Below are positions 51,201 through 62,332 of a stretch of DNA of 64,000 nucleotides, piece after piece; positions within the stretch are counted from its first letter, which is position 1, and every line of letters starts with the position of its first letter. This stretch comes from Diploscapter coronatus. Lineage: Eukaryota; Nematoda; Chromadorea; Rhabditida; Rhabditidae. The translations under genes and the position numbers were made by a program. The DNA is taken from positions 35,851,249 to 35,915,248 of the forward strand of contig OZ038423.1 in assembly GCA_964036155.1 (NCBI GenBank), given 5' to 3'. Below the pieces are notes generated by a model that made no database searches, had not been told where the DNA came from, and saw nothing but the letters and a program-made list of their open reading frames with translations.

Positions 51201-53330
51201 TGCTGCAAGAAACTTATCTAAATTAGGAATAAATGGATGCAAGATAGGACAGGGATTATTTGAATTAAAAATAGTGAATTTTTGAGGGTGTACCAGACAT
51301 TTTCAGCCCAAGTTTTTCCTGCATTTTTTGATGAGGAAATCCCCCGGAAACCCGACATTTTGCTGACTTTAGAACCGGTTAAAATAGCAAAAAATGAATC
51401 TCGAGCACCTCAAACGTGTGGGTGAAATCTTAGCAAATAATCACTCGTCTTTTTATCAGCCTTTTCATTTAGCTCTAAACAGACAGATTAAAATCGTCTT
51501 AACTTTTCGGGTTGAACCGCAAAAAGATGAGGGGTAGATTATAGTATCACTTTTTCACGACATTTGTTATTTTTCGAAAGAAAAATATTTTGGGATTTCC
51601 GAAATTTTGTAATATGAAGGATTTTGCTACTTTGCTTGATTAGGTTTATAGTTGTTTTGATATTGAAGATAGACAGGAAATTTGATTTCGCCGAAAAGTT
51701 CCTTGTGTGAAGTTGATAGGAGGCCGAATTTCGAAGACTTTCACATATCCAGGATAACCAAAAACATAGCAGAACACAATTTCTGAAATAATAATTATCT
51801 TATTGGATTACGGTAACGGATTTCTTACCAAAAGTGATAAATCTTTCTCGAGATTTGTATTTTGATGCGAGAGAGCTAATAACTTCAACGACAAATGTCA
51901 ATTAGCTTTAACAAGCATTCATTTAATTTTCATTGCTTTATTGAAAATTTAAAAAATTACGATTTTGTTGAGAAGAATTACTATCCTCGGAGACAATCAA
52001 GCTAATGTAATTAGTTAAACTGCGCTAAATTCTATCTACAACTAGCTGTTTTGCTTTGTATTCACAAGTGAAACGTTCCCTTGTTAGAATTAGCGTATTT
52101 TGCTTTTCATTAAATTTATCATCATTTTCGATAGATCGTCCTACTCCAATTAGCATTTGCTCAATTACTCAATTTATAAAATCGCTCATAAAAATCTCAA
52201 AAGTTTTATTAAAAATATCCTAGACTATACATTATTATTGAAATTATTCTTACGCTAAATAACCTTTATTTCATTACTAAATTTCTAAAATTAACCCTAA
52301 ATTCTTTAACATATCTGGAATTACATTGAAGCCTAAGTGACACTAATTTTTTATAGAAACTCCTTTCATCCATTTATTTTTATCTCCAATAACTAAATTC
52401 ATAAATCACGTATAAAATCTCTAAGATATCCATGACTGAATGAAAGCTGATGCTAGACTAGAGAACTATGAAGTTACTGTGTGTAAATTCGCGTGGGTCT
52501 TGAAATTCGAGCCCGAATATTTTAGTTATTCTGCATTTCTTGCCTATATGCGAGATCTATGTTTTCGTATTCAGGGCTTGAATTGCAAAATGCCCGAGCC
52601 GTTCAAAATGTCAGGCAAATATGAAAAATTAACTGAGCATTCGGTGAACTTTCAAAATTTCTTTCCTGATGATATTTCTCTCGAATTTTAGGCCCAGAAT
52701 TATTCATTTTCTGAGTCTGTAAACATATTCTCTGATTATCAATTCATCTCAAGCCTAAATTTTCCAATGTAACCCCCCACCCAACTTTACTGCCCATCAC
52801 TCAGCTCTAGTATACCTTGATCAATCGTCAAAAAGCAATTATAATGTGTAGTAAAGCGATTTTATATTTCATTTGCTCGTAAAGTACTGTGTTCTAACAA
52901 TGTTATCATTTCAACTCCTTTATTACTGATGTAAAATTCCCTCATTTGAATACGATTCGACTTTGCCATAAAATTTTCCACTTTTATTGGATCATCTGAA
53001 ATTTGAAAAATCGAACTTTGCAATATTCAGAATTCATTGAAAATTATTACATTTTCATTCCTTATTTTCGAGCAATATTTTATTCCGGAAAAGTTACAAC
53101 TTTCCATAAATTTCGATTATATTTCTGCGATTGATGTTTCAATCGGTAGCTCATTTGGTATAAGTAAAAAGTTAGACTTTTTTCTTCTTTCCCCACAATT
53201 TTACGTTTACACATCTTCTATTTATCATTTCGCATGCGTTTTAAATTTCTCCTAATTATTTATTGCTGAACCTCGTTTCTAGTGTCCTCTTGAATTGCTC
53301 ATCTCATACTCAAAACCTCCATTCTGAATA
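48231..53330. other. Gene desert, right part
   Basis: About 5.1 kb of AT-rich DNA between the foldback element and the receptor promoter. Isolated frames of 60-90 codons occur but none has splice sites, codon bias or a recognisable sequence. One copy of GGATTACGGTAA lies near 51806. I see nothing else. Confidence 0.55.
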
Positions 53331-53337
53331 CGGTGTT

Positions 53338-53586
53338 CATATCCTGAGCTCCTCTGTTCTCCCTTCCCCTATTCCTTGCCCTTCGCACCTTGCTTTATCC
53401 CCTATTCTCTATCCGTTTACAAGCCCCGCCCCTCTCTGCTTAATGCTTCCCTTTTGTGCTCTCTCTCTCTCTCTCTTTCCCTAGAAAAGCCTTTGGCTCC
53501 GCCCATTTCGTGTTTTTCTGCAACTGCAGCCAGTCAAGCAGTTTTAAAGCCATTCGAGCTTCGAGACGTTCTCAGTCGGGTGAAGG
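53338..53586 (+). promoter_or_regulatory. CT-rich promoter and noncoding first exon of the receptor gene
   Basis: This is a pyrimidine-rich block with a CCCCGCCC box (near 53424), a (CT)9 tract and GGCTCCGCCC (53495-53504). It is followed by a GC-richer segment ending GTGAAG|GTGAGA at 53586. The matching acceptor is AACTTTTCAG at 53810, so a noncoding exon spliced to the coding leader is likely. An inverted copy of the GC box (GGGGCGGAGC, 53636-53645) sits just inside the intron. The exact transcription start is not visible. Confidence 0.45.
53459..53476 (+). repeat. (CT)9 microsatellite
   Basis: Uninterrupted CT dinucleotides in the receptor promoter region. On the other strand this is a GA tract, a common promoter-proximal element in invertebrates. 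Confidence 0.85.
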
Positions 53587-53810
53587 TGAGAACTCACGGA
53601 CTCTTGGTCGGAAGATATTGTTTAAAAATACGATAGGGGCGGAGCTTAAGTAAACTTCAAATCTTTTGTTTATTTTGAGCATTTTTTTCTTGAACATTTG
53701 TCTCCTACAATCACTTCATTCAAATTATTATCATTGCATTTCTTTATTTAATTCGCAGCAATTCTTCTTTTAGAAAGGTATTTATTCTTTACTAATTGAT
53801 AACTTTTCAG

Positions 53811-53933
53811 GTTATCTTCCTCTACTTATTGCATATTTCTGCAATTGCTACCAGCTGGTTTATTCCAGTCTATCAGACGATTTTTATCGTTGAACTAAAT
53901 TCTAAATTAATTCTCACCTAAGCTAGCTGCAAA
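53811..53933 (+). other. 5' UTR part of the receptor gene's first coding exon
   Basis: A strong acceptor (GATAACTTTTCAG) ends at 53810. The following 123 bases lead without another acceptor to the ATG at 53934. This acceptor could receive the noncoding exon ending at 53586 or a spliced leader. Confidence 0.45.
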
Positions 53934-56819
53934 ATGTCGCTGACACCCGCAGCTGCTGTCCCTTGTCCGAGGGAGACGATGACCACTTCCAACGTGGACT
54001 ACATCATTCAGCACTACGTCTTCCCCTGCCAACTCACTGTATTCACTTTTGTCGCTTATAAGACCATCCAGAAAATCGCTAACGAACAGACCAGAGTTGT
54101 GGTGAGTTCATTATTGTTTAATTGTGTTATTACTTTTGTTATTTTAGTTGTTTAATTTCTTCTTTGAATGTCGGCTTTGTTTCTCAAGTGGGCATTTTTT
54201 CTTAACCATTTTCTGAAAATATCCCAAAAATTAGTGCACATTTTATCCAAATTCATCGAAATATTCTAGGCCCGACACTCATTTTTCTTGCTGATCGCCA
54301 TCGACTTCCTCATTTTGGCCACCATGCTCCCCCAATCTCTGTTTAGTTTCGAATTCTTCTATTCCAGCGAGTCACTCAGGTACTGTTATTTATTTACTCT
54401 GCAGAAATACCGAATTCTCTCATTTTGAAAGTTTTAGACGGCTATTCCACTACTCGAAAATCGTGATCAACTCATCTGCAAACTATTTCTCGGCAGTCGA
54501 AATTTTCCTGACTCTGACAATTTGCGCTGAATGCTATGTGAAAGCTCGACAACTGACTAGAGTCGAGAAGGTAAAACTCGAAAATTAGGATTACGGTAAA
54601 ATAAAAATATGCCAATTTTAGATTTTCAAAGGCCAACTCTACGGACTGCTGATTTTGGGCATTTTTGGCGTCTCTCTGACAATAACTTTCTACCATTTCT
54701 TCATTTATGAACTGAAGACTGGATACCAGTGCGATGGCACTAAGCTCTTGTCCAGAGTCGCTGTAAGTTATTATTTCTCTTCCTCAAAATTGGTTTCCCT
54801 TAAAATGCCAACAAAATAATCTAAGCGTTGTTTGAAATTTTTCTCATGACGAAACTATTTTTCTTCCCATAAATATAATAATGCAATGGAAATTCTAAAT
54901 TTAACTTTCCACAACAATTGTCATTTTTTCAGAAATTATGCGCATAATCGGATATTAAAAATGAAATGACGCACACCGAAGCCTTAGTCACTACTGCATT
55001 GTGCATTGTTTCCAGAGAATACTAAATAAACAAACCCTAAACAATGTGCGAATTATGCGATGATGCGATTAGGAAAAAACCGCAATAAAGCGGAATTTTG
55101 TAGTTCGCCAACTTACACCATTGATGTTTGGGGCCTAATACGAGATGCGCGATATAAAACTATACAAACTAAGGGATTAAGTTTAATCCCATCCGTGCAT
55201 CCCGAAATCATGTGCTCCGCTTCAATGGGTACGGTATTCGGGCCATTATTCCAGCAGTTTTTGAGCCTTCCGTTTATAAATCCAAGCCTCGAGGAATTAA
55301 TTCTTCCGAGGATTATTATCGTGACTCGCTGGAGTCAAACAAAGGGTCAATTTTTCTGGGATTATAATGATTGAGAGCAGCCAGGGGATATTATGAAAAC
55401 AAATTGCAACTTAAGTTAAGATTCGAAATTCGCGCGGAATAATCCCATTTCGTCCGGGATATTCATTCAAAAATTAGCGCGAATTAGAAATTAGGAATAA
55501 TCTCTGCTACAGTAATGCGAAGAAATGCGAGATCCCGGAAATAGCCCTATTGGACTTTGATTTCCCCCGACGCTGCTGCTGCTGTATTTGGAAGCGATTA
55601 AGTTCGGTCACAGAGAGTTCGCAATTTGCCTTGAGAACTGAGAGAAATTAGCAAATTTTTCCTGTTTGCCCCGTCCCAGCACTGAACACCGTGAGCCTAA
55701 TCTCGTAGTGCCAAGTGCATTGCTCTATTTGCTATAGCTTAAAATCCGCTCCCAGCTTCATTAGTTTCTGGTAAATCTCGGAGCGAAGCCCCTGCATATG
55801 GTAATCGCAAAAAGATACATTTTTTATTTTCTTTAAAGAAAGAAGGGATTGACATTATTTCCATTATTCGCTTATCAGCTGCATTTCTAAATGTGTGTGT
55901 GTGTGTGTGTGTGTGCAACGATATAATGTCTAAATCCGCACATTTATCCTTTCATTTTTGCACATTTGGCCTATTAGAACAATGGACTTTCGAAGGAAAG
56001 GATGTCCGAAATGCTGCAGAAAAAGGCGATAATCCAATGCATATAATTAGCGCGTCGATGACGGTGCGGGATTAGAAAGAACAACTTCTAAATGAGGAAT
56101 AGACTAATCCAAACTTGATCGTTAATCAGTCAAAATTAGAAAGAAGGAATTAATTTCAGGCTTCCGAAGACTACTTCTCGATGTCGTCTGTCAAGATCTT
56201 CAACACCAACCAGGCTATTTGCTCGATCATCGTTCCAGGCGTCCTGGTTCTGGTGCTGGTTCGCAAAATAGTGCAGTTCATCAAGGAGGGCAAAATGCCC
56301 CTGAAAGAGGTCGAAGACTCAGAATGCCAGCAATTCTTCAGGTAAAAGCGAGCGAACAAAAAGAAGTGGCTAAAATTGCAACTTAAAAAAATAAAATCGA
56401 AGTTAAAAATCTCGGAATAATGGATTTTAATTTAGCTCCACTGACTGCGAAGTGGCCTACAAACGCGAGCTTCTCGTCTACTTCCCGCTGATCGCTATCA
56501 GCTTCGTGCTCAGTCATGTAAGTTTAAAATCTCTCTTTACTTCCATCATTTCCTCTAAAGTTGTGCGCAATCATATGTAAGACTATCTATAATCAAATAA
56601 AAACAAAAAAACGAAGAAAGATAAAAATGGCAAGAATTTCAGTCGGTCTCATTCATTCCCTTCCTAATCGACCTGTTCCCCTCTCTACGAGGCCCCGCCT
56701 TCGTCGACATCATCTCGATCACGAACAATATGCTGTTGTGGGGAAAACTCGTCACTCTGTACGCCATCTTCAAGTCCTGTCACCTGCTGGGCGCATCCGG
56801 ACTTGTCGCCGAATTCTAA
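53934..56819 (+). CDS. Divergent seven-transmembrane (class A-like) receptor, 7 coding exons
   Basis: Coding exons: 53934-54101, 54270-54379, 54438-54570, 54622-54762, 56160-56341, 56436-56517, 56643-56819; total 993 nt, 330 aa, all phases consistent. Hydrophobic segments: about 24-42, 61-83, 107-127, 143-166, 203-223, 257-280 and 291-318, giving seven helices. Helix 2 keeps an Asp (AIDFLILATMLP, D68), as in rhodopsin-like receptors. The DRY position reads ECY (124-126). Helix 7 (NNMLLWGKLVTLYAIF) has no NPxxY. I see no Cys at the start of helix 3 to pair with Cys174. There is no N-glycosylation-rich N-terminus and the C-tail is very short. It is probably an orphan nematode receptor, perhaps peptide or chemosensory; the ligand cannot be told. 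Met16 is an alternative start. Confidence 0.85.
54763..56159 (+). other. Intron 4 of the receptor gene (1397 nt) with several hairpins
   Basis: All other coding introns here are under 170 nt. Inverted repeats include ATTATGCGCATAAT (54935-54948, perfect palindrome), GGGATTAA/TTAATCCC (55173-55190), a 25-base near-palindrome CCTCGAGG...CCGAGG (55287-55311), and AATTCGCGC/GCGCGAATT (55427-55435, 55477-55485). A 104-codon open frame at 55060-55374 has no recognisable product. It may be a decayed insertion. The joined exons RVA|ASEDY keep the receptor frame, so this is spliced out. Confidence 0.6.
55892..55914 (+). repeat. (TG)n microsatellite
   Basis: About 23 bases of uninterrupted TG dinucleotides inside intron 4 of the receptor gene. 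Confidence 0.9.
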
Positions 56820-56855
56820 GCCGGAAATTCAGCCGCACATTGCAACAGCAACAAC

Positions 56856-56861
56856 AATAAA
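56856..56861 (+). terminator. Poly(A) signal of the receptor gene
   Basis: AATAAA lies 37 bases after the stop, within a CAA-rich stretch. It predicts a very short 3' UTR, common in nematodes. Confidence 0.6.
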
Positions 56862-57136
56862 AACAACCAGAGCTTCCTTTCTAATTTTCTTTCCACGTCT
56901 TTTCATCGCGCATGATCTCCATCATATCCGATTATTTGCATTGAGTTTTCTAACATTTCGTCATAATGGAATATAGCCAATCTTTTGCAAATTTGATGTC
57001 ATAATTATTTCAAATTGGCTCTAAAGATATAGATAACATCCTGACTTTTGTGCTATTTCATTATATCATGGCTGTGGCTGTTAATTTTAGTAACTCTTTT
57101 ATTTCCATTTCTGTAAATTTTCGAATTAGTCATTGA

Positions 57137-57202
57137 GATGCACGTACAAGGGGCGCAAGGAATACGCTTCAGTGCTCCCGCGTGCGTCAGTCGTCGTGCA
57201 TC
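57137..57202. other. GC-rich island with flanking 8-bp inverted repeat
   Basis: GATGCACG (57137-57144) and CGTGCATC (57195-57202) could close a stem around about 50 GC-rich bases (GGGGCGCAAGG... TGCTCCCGCG). The composition contrasts with the flanks. It may be a small structured RNA or a regulatory block; no known RNA family is recognised. Confidence 0.3.
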
Positions 57203-58675
57203 GAGCATTCGCTGCAAGACTAGTGAAGGTCGCATTTTTCGAACGATTTTCGGATTTACGATCTCCGCTTTCACGTCATAATGCACTCTAATCAAGGGTT
57301 GTTCCTGAAAATTATTATCTTATCCTTAGCTAAATTATCATAAAACCCATCCACTTCAAGGAACAACTTTGGCAAATGCTATTCCCTCAATTTCCGCGTT
57401 ATCCGCATTATTTCTTGATGAAATAATATGAGAAAAGAAAAAGGCAGTATCTAGAGTGCTCCTGTTTTTCTCTAACATTTCTAACATTCCAACATTTGAT
57501 CATCTCCTTCCGTAATCTGATTACTCCTATCATTTTTCAATTTTTCCACACATGCGCAAATGCATATGTTGAGAAGATTATCTTTTTCCCATATCCCAAG
57601 ATGTGCTAAGTAGCAGACTACTGTAGCTATTCAAATTCGAACACATATTTATCCCAGTCTAATATGCTCTTTTCCTAGAATTACTTGCAAGTCGTATCTG
57701 GCTTGCAAGTTTCATTCATTCATGAGCATCTAATTGTATCTGATATCTGTATTTTTGATTTTCCAAGTTTTTTCGTCGCTAATATGTAATTTCATTAGTC
57801 GTTGATTAATATTTCGGTAAGAGTTGGTTAAAATTCATGCAGGTTTTCTATTTATCGTACTGTAGAACTTGGAGTCCATTGTTTGCTCTGGATTTATTCT
57901 TGTCACACTATTTTTTCAAGATACAAAAATCGACTAGAATGAATCGAAGTCTGCGGTATTTGTCGATGTTTGTGCATTTTTACGATACTACAATTTTATC
58001 ATCAAGTTCATAGATGATTTTCTGGACTGCGAGTATTTTTTACTGAAAAGTACTCAGCCATTTTTCATCGAATCTATGAATGAGGATGTAATTTGTTTTG
58101 TATTTTGATTTGTTCACAGCGGTATTTCTCGATGTTGAGATATTTGGTTAGATTATTAGGATTAAACTCCGAGATTCCTTCTTTCCAGTTTTTTATCTCC
58201 TTCCCGACCCAGCCCCCAGCCCCCTTCCCGTTTGATAATCTGATGATTAAATCCCCGCTCTGTTTGACTTTAACACCGAGTTCCTGTCCTCGTGATAATT
58301 TAACATTTGTTTTCTTTTTTGTCGTTTTATCCACTTGTACTTTTCTAATTTTTCGATGATTTTTGCGCATTTTATTGCTGTGAATTAACTATCTGCATCA
58401 AGTTTATTATCATCATCCATTCTTTTTAGAAATTTAACAAGATTATGGATGAAATCCTCGATACAGTAGTTAATTCGCGTCCGTCGTATTATTCTTCTAG
58501 TTTTACGATTTTATGATCTCATGATATTTTGTGAGCACTTATCTTCCATCCATTATCTAAATTTGGGAGAAAAGTACTCGAAATGTTGTCTTCTGATATT
58601 TTGACGAGAGACATTCGATAATGTCCGTTTTCTCTAGCTATTCAGTTTGTTAACTCGAATTAATACTTGCATTAG

Positions 58676-58705
58676 GCCACACCCCTTTTCCGAAAAAGGC
58701 GTGGC
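58676..58705. repeat. Imperfect hairpin around a GC box-like sequence
   Basis: GCCAC (58676-58680) pairs with GTGGC (58701-58705), and the interior CCCCTTTT/AAAAAGG pairs with small bulges. The left arm GGCCACACCCC resembles the GGCCACGCCCC at 6-16. Confidence 0.4.
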
Positions 58706-58823
58706 AATTTTCGTCTATTTTCTCTCGCAAACCCCACCAACTCTTTCGTCTTTTCGGCAAGAAACTACTTCGGTTCTCAAAAATGCATGATCTCGAAAAC
58801 TAAGACTTGATTTTTTATTCATT

Positions 58824-58841
58824 TTATTATTATTATTATTA
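58824..58841. repeat. (TTA)n microsatellite
   Basis: Six TTA units in a row in non-coding DNA. Confidence 0.8.
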
Positions 58842-60343
58842 TGCTTCTTAAAAAAACAATACGATAATAACCCATTTTTGTAAATAAATGTTTCGATTAA
58901 TAAAATTGCAACTTTTTTATGAATCAAGCAGAACAAAAAAGTAACCAACTTTACATAAACTCCAGTAGAATGAATTGACAGAACTATAAAAAGCGGAAGA
59001 TATTCAAAAATACTGCATGGAAAATTGACCATGTTAAAAGATGCATCTGTTCGAGCTATTCAATTATCCTAACCTAATTTCAATCAAATTAACATACTAA
59101 AGGTCAGAATTTAGCACTTTAGCATTGAAAGCAATGGTGATATCCATTTTTTGTATGGGGCTGCAAAATGGGCATCTTTAGAGAAAAATTTAAATGTTCA
59201 ATTTATAGTTGTTAAAAGAAGCGGCATATTTAAGTTTTATCAATATACATAAGTGACAATGCGTGCGTGAATGAAATGCAAATCAAGTGCGATTTTGAAA
59301 CATTTAAAAGAAATTGAATGAGAAAAATGCTCTTGAATAAAACTTATTAACAAAATAACTTTATCATAACTGCTGAGTATTATATCATTTGTTTTGTTTA
59401 GTTAATATTGATTGACTAATGAATCTTCGGTCTTTCTTTCAGGTTTTAGTTGATGAAGATGGGCTATTCCACCGAAGTCTTCCATAGGCAGTTTCATGCA
59501 GGAAGCAAATTAAGATTATCTACAGAGGAGGGCGGCCTTAATGGGGGAAAACCGTGAGATCAGCGTTAATCTGTGAATTAAATTGGATGATTAGGGATCC
59601 GAATTTGGAAAAATCGGACAGAAATGAGGAATTCGGGATATAAATTGATATGAAACTGAGCAGCGTACTTTCTCGATATTTCGAACTAAAACATGCGACT
59701 TCTTCTGGGCAACTAGGATAAAACATTCTAGCATACCAACAAGAAATAGCATGGGACATTCACAATTAGCCTTAGATGATGGATTATTATTTCCGAATAA
59801 CCCTTCTTCAGTGTTATGGTAATTAGGCAAATAATTCTCGTCGTCGATGTCAACAGTCAAATCTGTTTGACATTTTTTCACTTCAAACTCGTAAAATTTT
59901 GGTTATCAAATCTAATTCAAGCTATGAGCTGTCAAGTATTCGATAAATTTAGATCAAACAATGGCAACAGAATCTACAACTGCAACTCCGCAACACAGGC
60001 AATGTGAAAGTTTCAATTTTTTAAATTTTCAAAAGGGAACGATCAAGTATGAAATAAAAAAGAATGTCATGAAGATGAATTTGAGACAGAACGACATTAA
60101 AGTTTTTGGTGACAAATATCAAGATTGATTTTTCCTCTTCAAACTCTCAACTGAGATCACTTTTCCTTCATTTCATTTTCCGTCCTTATTGTCTCAAACA
60201 GATTAAATCCCCAGACTAAATTTTTAATTTGAATTAGTGGCAAATTCAAAATGCTTGCGAATGTTATGCCTTGAAGCGAAAAGGAGATGATGACCTCCAC
60301 TTCATACAGTAGAGGATAGAAGACGTATATTAGTAATAGTTAC

Positions 60344-60434
60344 GGCTCCTAGAAAAAGACACCGGGTTTTCTAAGAAATAGTATGGGGAGGCAAGATAGG
60401 AAAAGAAAAAAGCCGGTGTCTTTTTCTAGGAGCC
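60344..60434. repeat. 91-nt hairpin with a perfect 22-bp stem
   Basis: The left arm 60344-60365 (starting GGCTCCTAG, ending GACACCGG) is the exact reverse complement of the right arm 60413-60434 (starting CCGGTGTC, ending CTAGGAGCC). The loop is 47 nt. Inside the stem, TTTT (60367-60370) can pair with AAAA (60408-60411) after one mismatch, lengthening the stem. No ORF lies within. It may be a short foldback transposon or a small-RNA precursor. Its arms were not seen elsewhere in the window. Confidence 0.75.
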
Positions 60435-60924
60435 ATTTTTTAAATGTTTGAAATTTTTTCTTTTTCTAAAGTTTCAACAAATTTTTTTCCGCGCAATTTT
60501 CGGTAATTCTCGAAATTTTCCAGTAAGTTCCTGGATATATTTTCATTTTTTTTATTTTCGACTACTAGTTCGGTTCGAGTCAATTCGAGAAGTTGAGACG
60601 AGGTCGAGATCGGTAATGGCTCGCATCGAGTCTCGATCCAAACTGATCAAACCCCAAAAATCACGAATATTTGCTAATTTTGTATTGCTTTTTCAAAATT
60701 TCGAAAATTGAATTCTCATTTCTCACCTCGAAATCGATTTATTTTCTACATTTCTTCTATCATGAGTAAACCGTCGATAATCATAGTCGATTACACCTAA
60801 TTATTTATTTTTCGAAGGAGAAGACTTCGTAAGCTTCTCAAATTACACATAATCTTAGTGCACTTCTGAATTGTCGATTTTTGTGTTTTTTTCCTAAATT
60901 TTATGACTTTCTTCGTTCAGAGCG
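60435..60924 (+). promoter_or_regulatory. Upstream region and splice acceptor of the right-hand gene
   Basis: A good acceptor (CTTCGTTCAG) ends at 60920, only 4 nt before the ATG at 60925. A leader this short after an acceptor is typical of spliced-leader addition in nematodes, although a cis-spliced upstream exon is not excluded. The part 60570-60650 is GC-richer with repeated TCGAG strings. Confidence 0.35.
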
Positions 60925-61772
60925 ATGCCTCGGCGCACGCCGAACGGTGGAGGGGACAAGTTCGATCGGCGATTTTCGCTTCAGCACCAGATACCGCAAT
61001 ATTCGACCGCGAATGGAGGATTGCATGAAACGGTCATATTTTACTCTTTAATCGGAAATTTAAAAAAAAAATCAATTTCTCCCTATTGCTTTTCTTGCTA
61101 GTTTCATCATTTAGGAAAACGTTGTCTATTCACTCTGCTCCTTTTCAATTTTGAAAATCGGCAATTTCTTTGAAGCTGTGGTTTCTATCAGATTTCCGTC
61201 AAGTGACACACGGTTGTCGACGTGGCATAGATTTTTCAACGAAATTGATTCCGATTTCAAAATATCGCCGATGAAGATAAACGGTTTATTAAACTTCGGA
61301 AAGTCGGCAAATCGTTTGATTTAGCTTTGAAAGAAATGACATAAAATTCATAGATAATGCGGAAAAGTCGATTTTTGGGGAATTTTTTTTGCAATTTGAA
61401 TATCTCATACCCAAACAAATAAGTAGAAAAGGTGAAAAGCCGAAGCATTTACCTACCCTCTCATAACAGGAAATATAATATTTCTTCGAGTTTCGAAGTT
61501 ATGCATTTCTCTTGTGTTTTTCATCGGCTTATTTCCCTTTTCCTATACTATTCTAATGCCCAAAACCGATGTCAAATACATGAATCTTCCCTGGATTTGC
61601 GACTACCCATGAATTGTCATTTTTCAGGCAAGCAATTTGACGGACGCGACGCTTCGACCGGGGACGGTAAATATGACGAAGCAGACGCAGGTAGGAGGGC
61701 GGTCGCGGGAATCGCACGAGAACACAGCCGCACCGCCCAGGCTGACCAAATCAGCTCCAAGGCACTTCTTTC
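60925..61772 (+). CDS. Unrecognised gene, first two exons (partial, continues right)
   Basis: Exon 1 60925-61032 begins MPRRTPNGGGDKFDRRFSLQ and ends ..GLHET. Exon 2 61628-61772 starts ASNLTDATLRPGTVNMTKQT and ends ..LTKSAPRHFF plus one base. The phases agree (36 codons, then 48 codons plus one). Exons are GC-rich with the C/G-ending codons seen in the other genes. The exon 1 donor (ACG|GTCATA) is weak. Exon 2 has an alternative in-frame donor at CAG|GTAGGA after 61690, besides the stronger GTAAGT after 61772. The predicted N-terminus is basic, polar and disordered with no domain I recognise, so the product cannot be named. The rest of the gene lies further right or outside the window. Confidence 0.5.
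61033..61627 (+). other. Predicted intron 1 of the right-hand gene
   Basis: 595 nt of AT-rich sequence between GTCATA and CATTTTTCAG. No other feature is seen in it. Confidence 0.4.
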
Positions 61773-62332
61773 GTAAGTTTTTTTTTTTTAAAGTATTTTT
61801 AGTTAGCGGAATTGGCATTATTTTTTATTTGTAGTTGCGCATTCATTCAAACTTTATCTTCCTGCTTTTTGACAGGATAATTGACCAGCAGACACATGAC
61901 TGCGTAAAAGTGAGAATTTCGTAAATTGCAATAAAAACGAGCGTTCGAAGAAAACCGATTGACATTTCTTGAGAAGTTCTCTGTCGAATTTCATTCTCAG
62001 ACTAAGTATTTTCCCCCGGAAATATTCAAAGTTACGCACTTCGTGATTTAATTTTTTTCTTTTAAACATCCTTATCACCGTTGCTTCCTAAGAATTCGAA
62101 AAAGGAAGGCCTTTTATCTTTCGACAACTCCATATTCAAACCCTTCTGTTGGGTTTAAAAATTTCATGAAAAACTAACAAAATTTATACAATTTCTGGGA
62201 AAGAAAAGCATAGGGAGAAAGAACACAAATTGAATAGTTAAATATTTTGACAAGTCCGTATAATAAACTTTGAAATTTGGTCTATTTGAGGAAAAGCCCG
62301 TCCTTTTCTGCAATCGTACTTGAGTGTTTCAG

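Larger units (their letters stand above)
56880..60340. other. Intergenic region after the receptor gene
   Basis: About 3.5 kb without a supportable gene. A GC-richer island lies at 57130-57245, a small hairpin at 58676-58705 and an ATT tract at 58824-58841. The rest is AT-rich with no convincing frames or splice pairs. Confidence 0.5.

Noticed and set aside
58074..58370. Overlapping frames of 88-98 codons on both strands
   Set aside because: They have no recognisable sequence or splice context, and the apparent openness comes from a pyrimidine-rich stretch.
60560..60650. Repeated TCGAG strings upstream of the right-hand gene as a possible coding exon
   Set aside because: The open frame has no good donor joining to 60921 and the repeats look like chance in a GC-richer patch.
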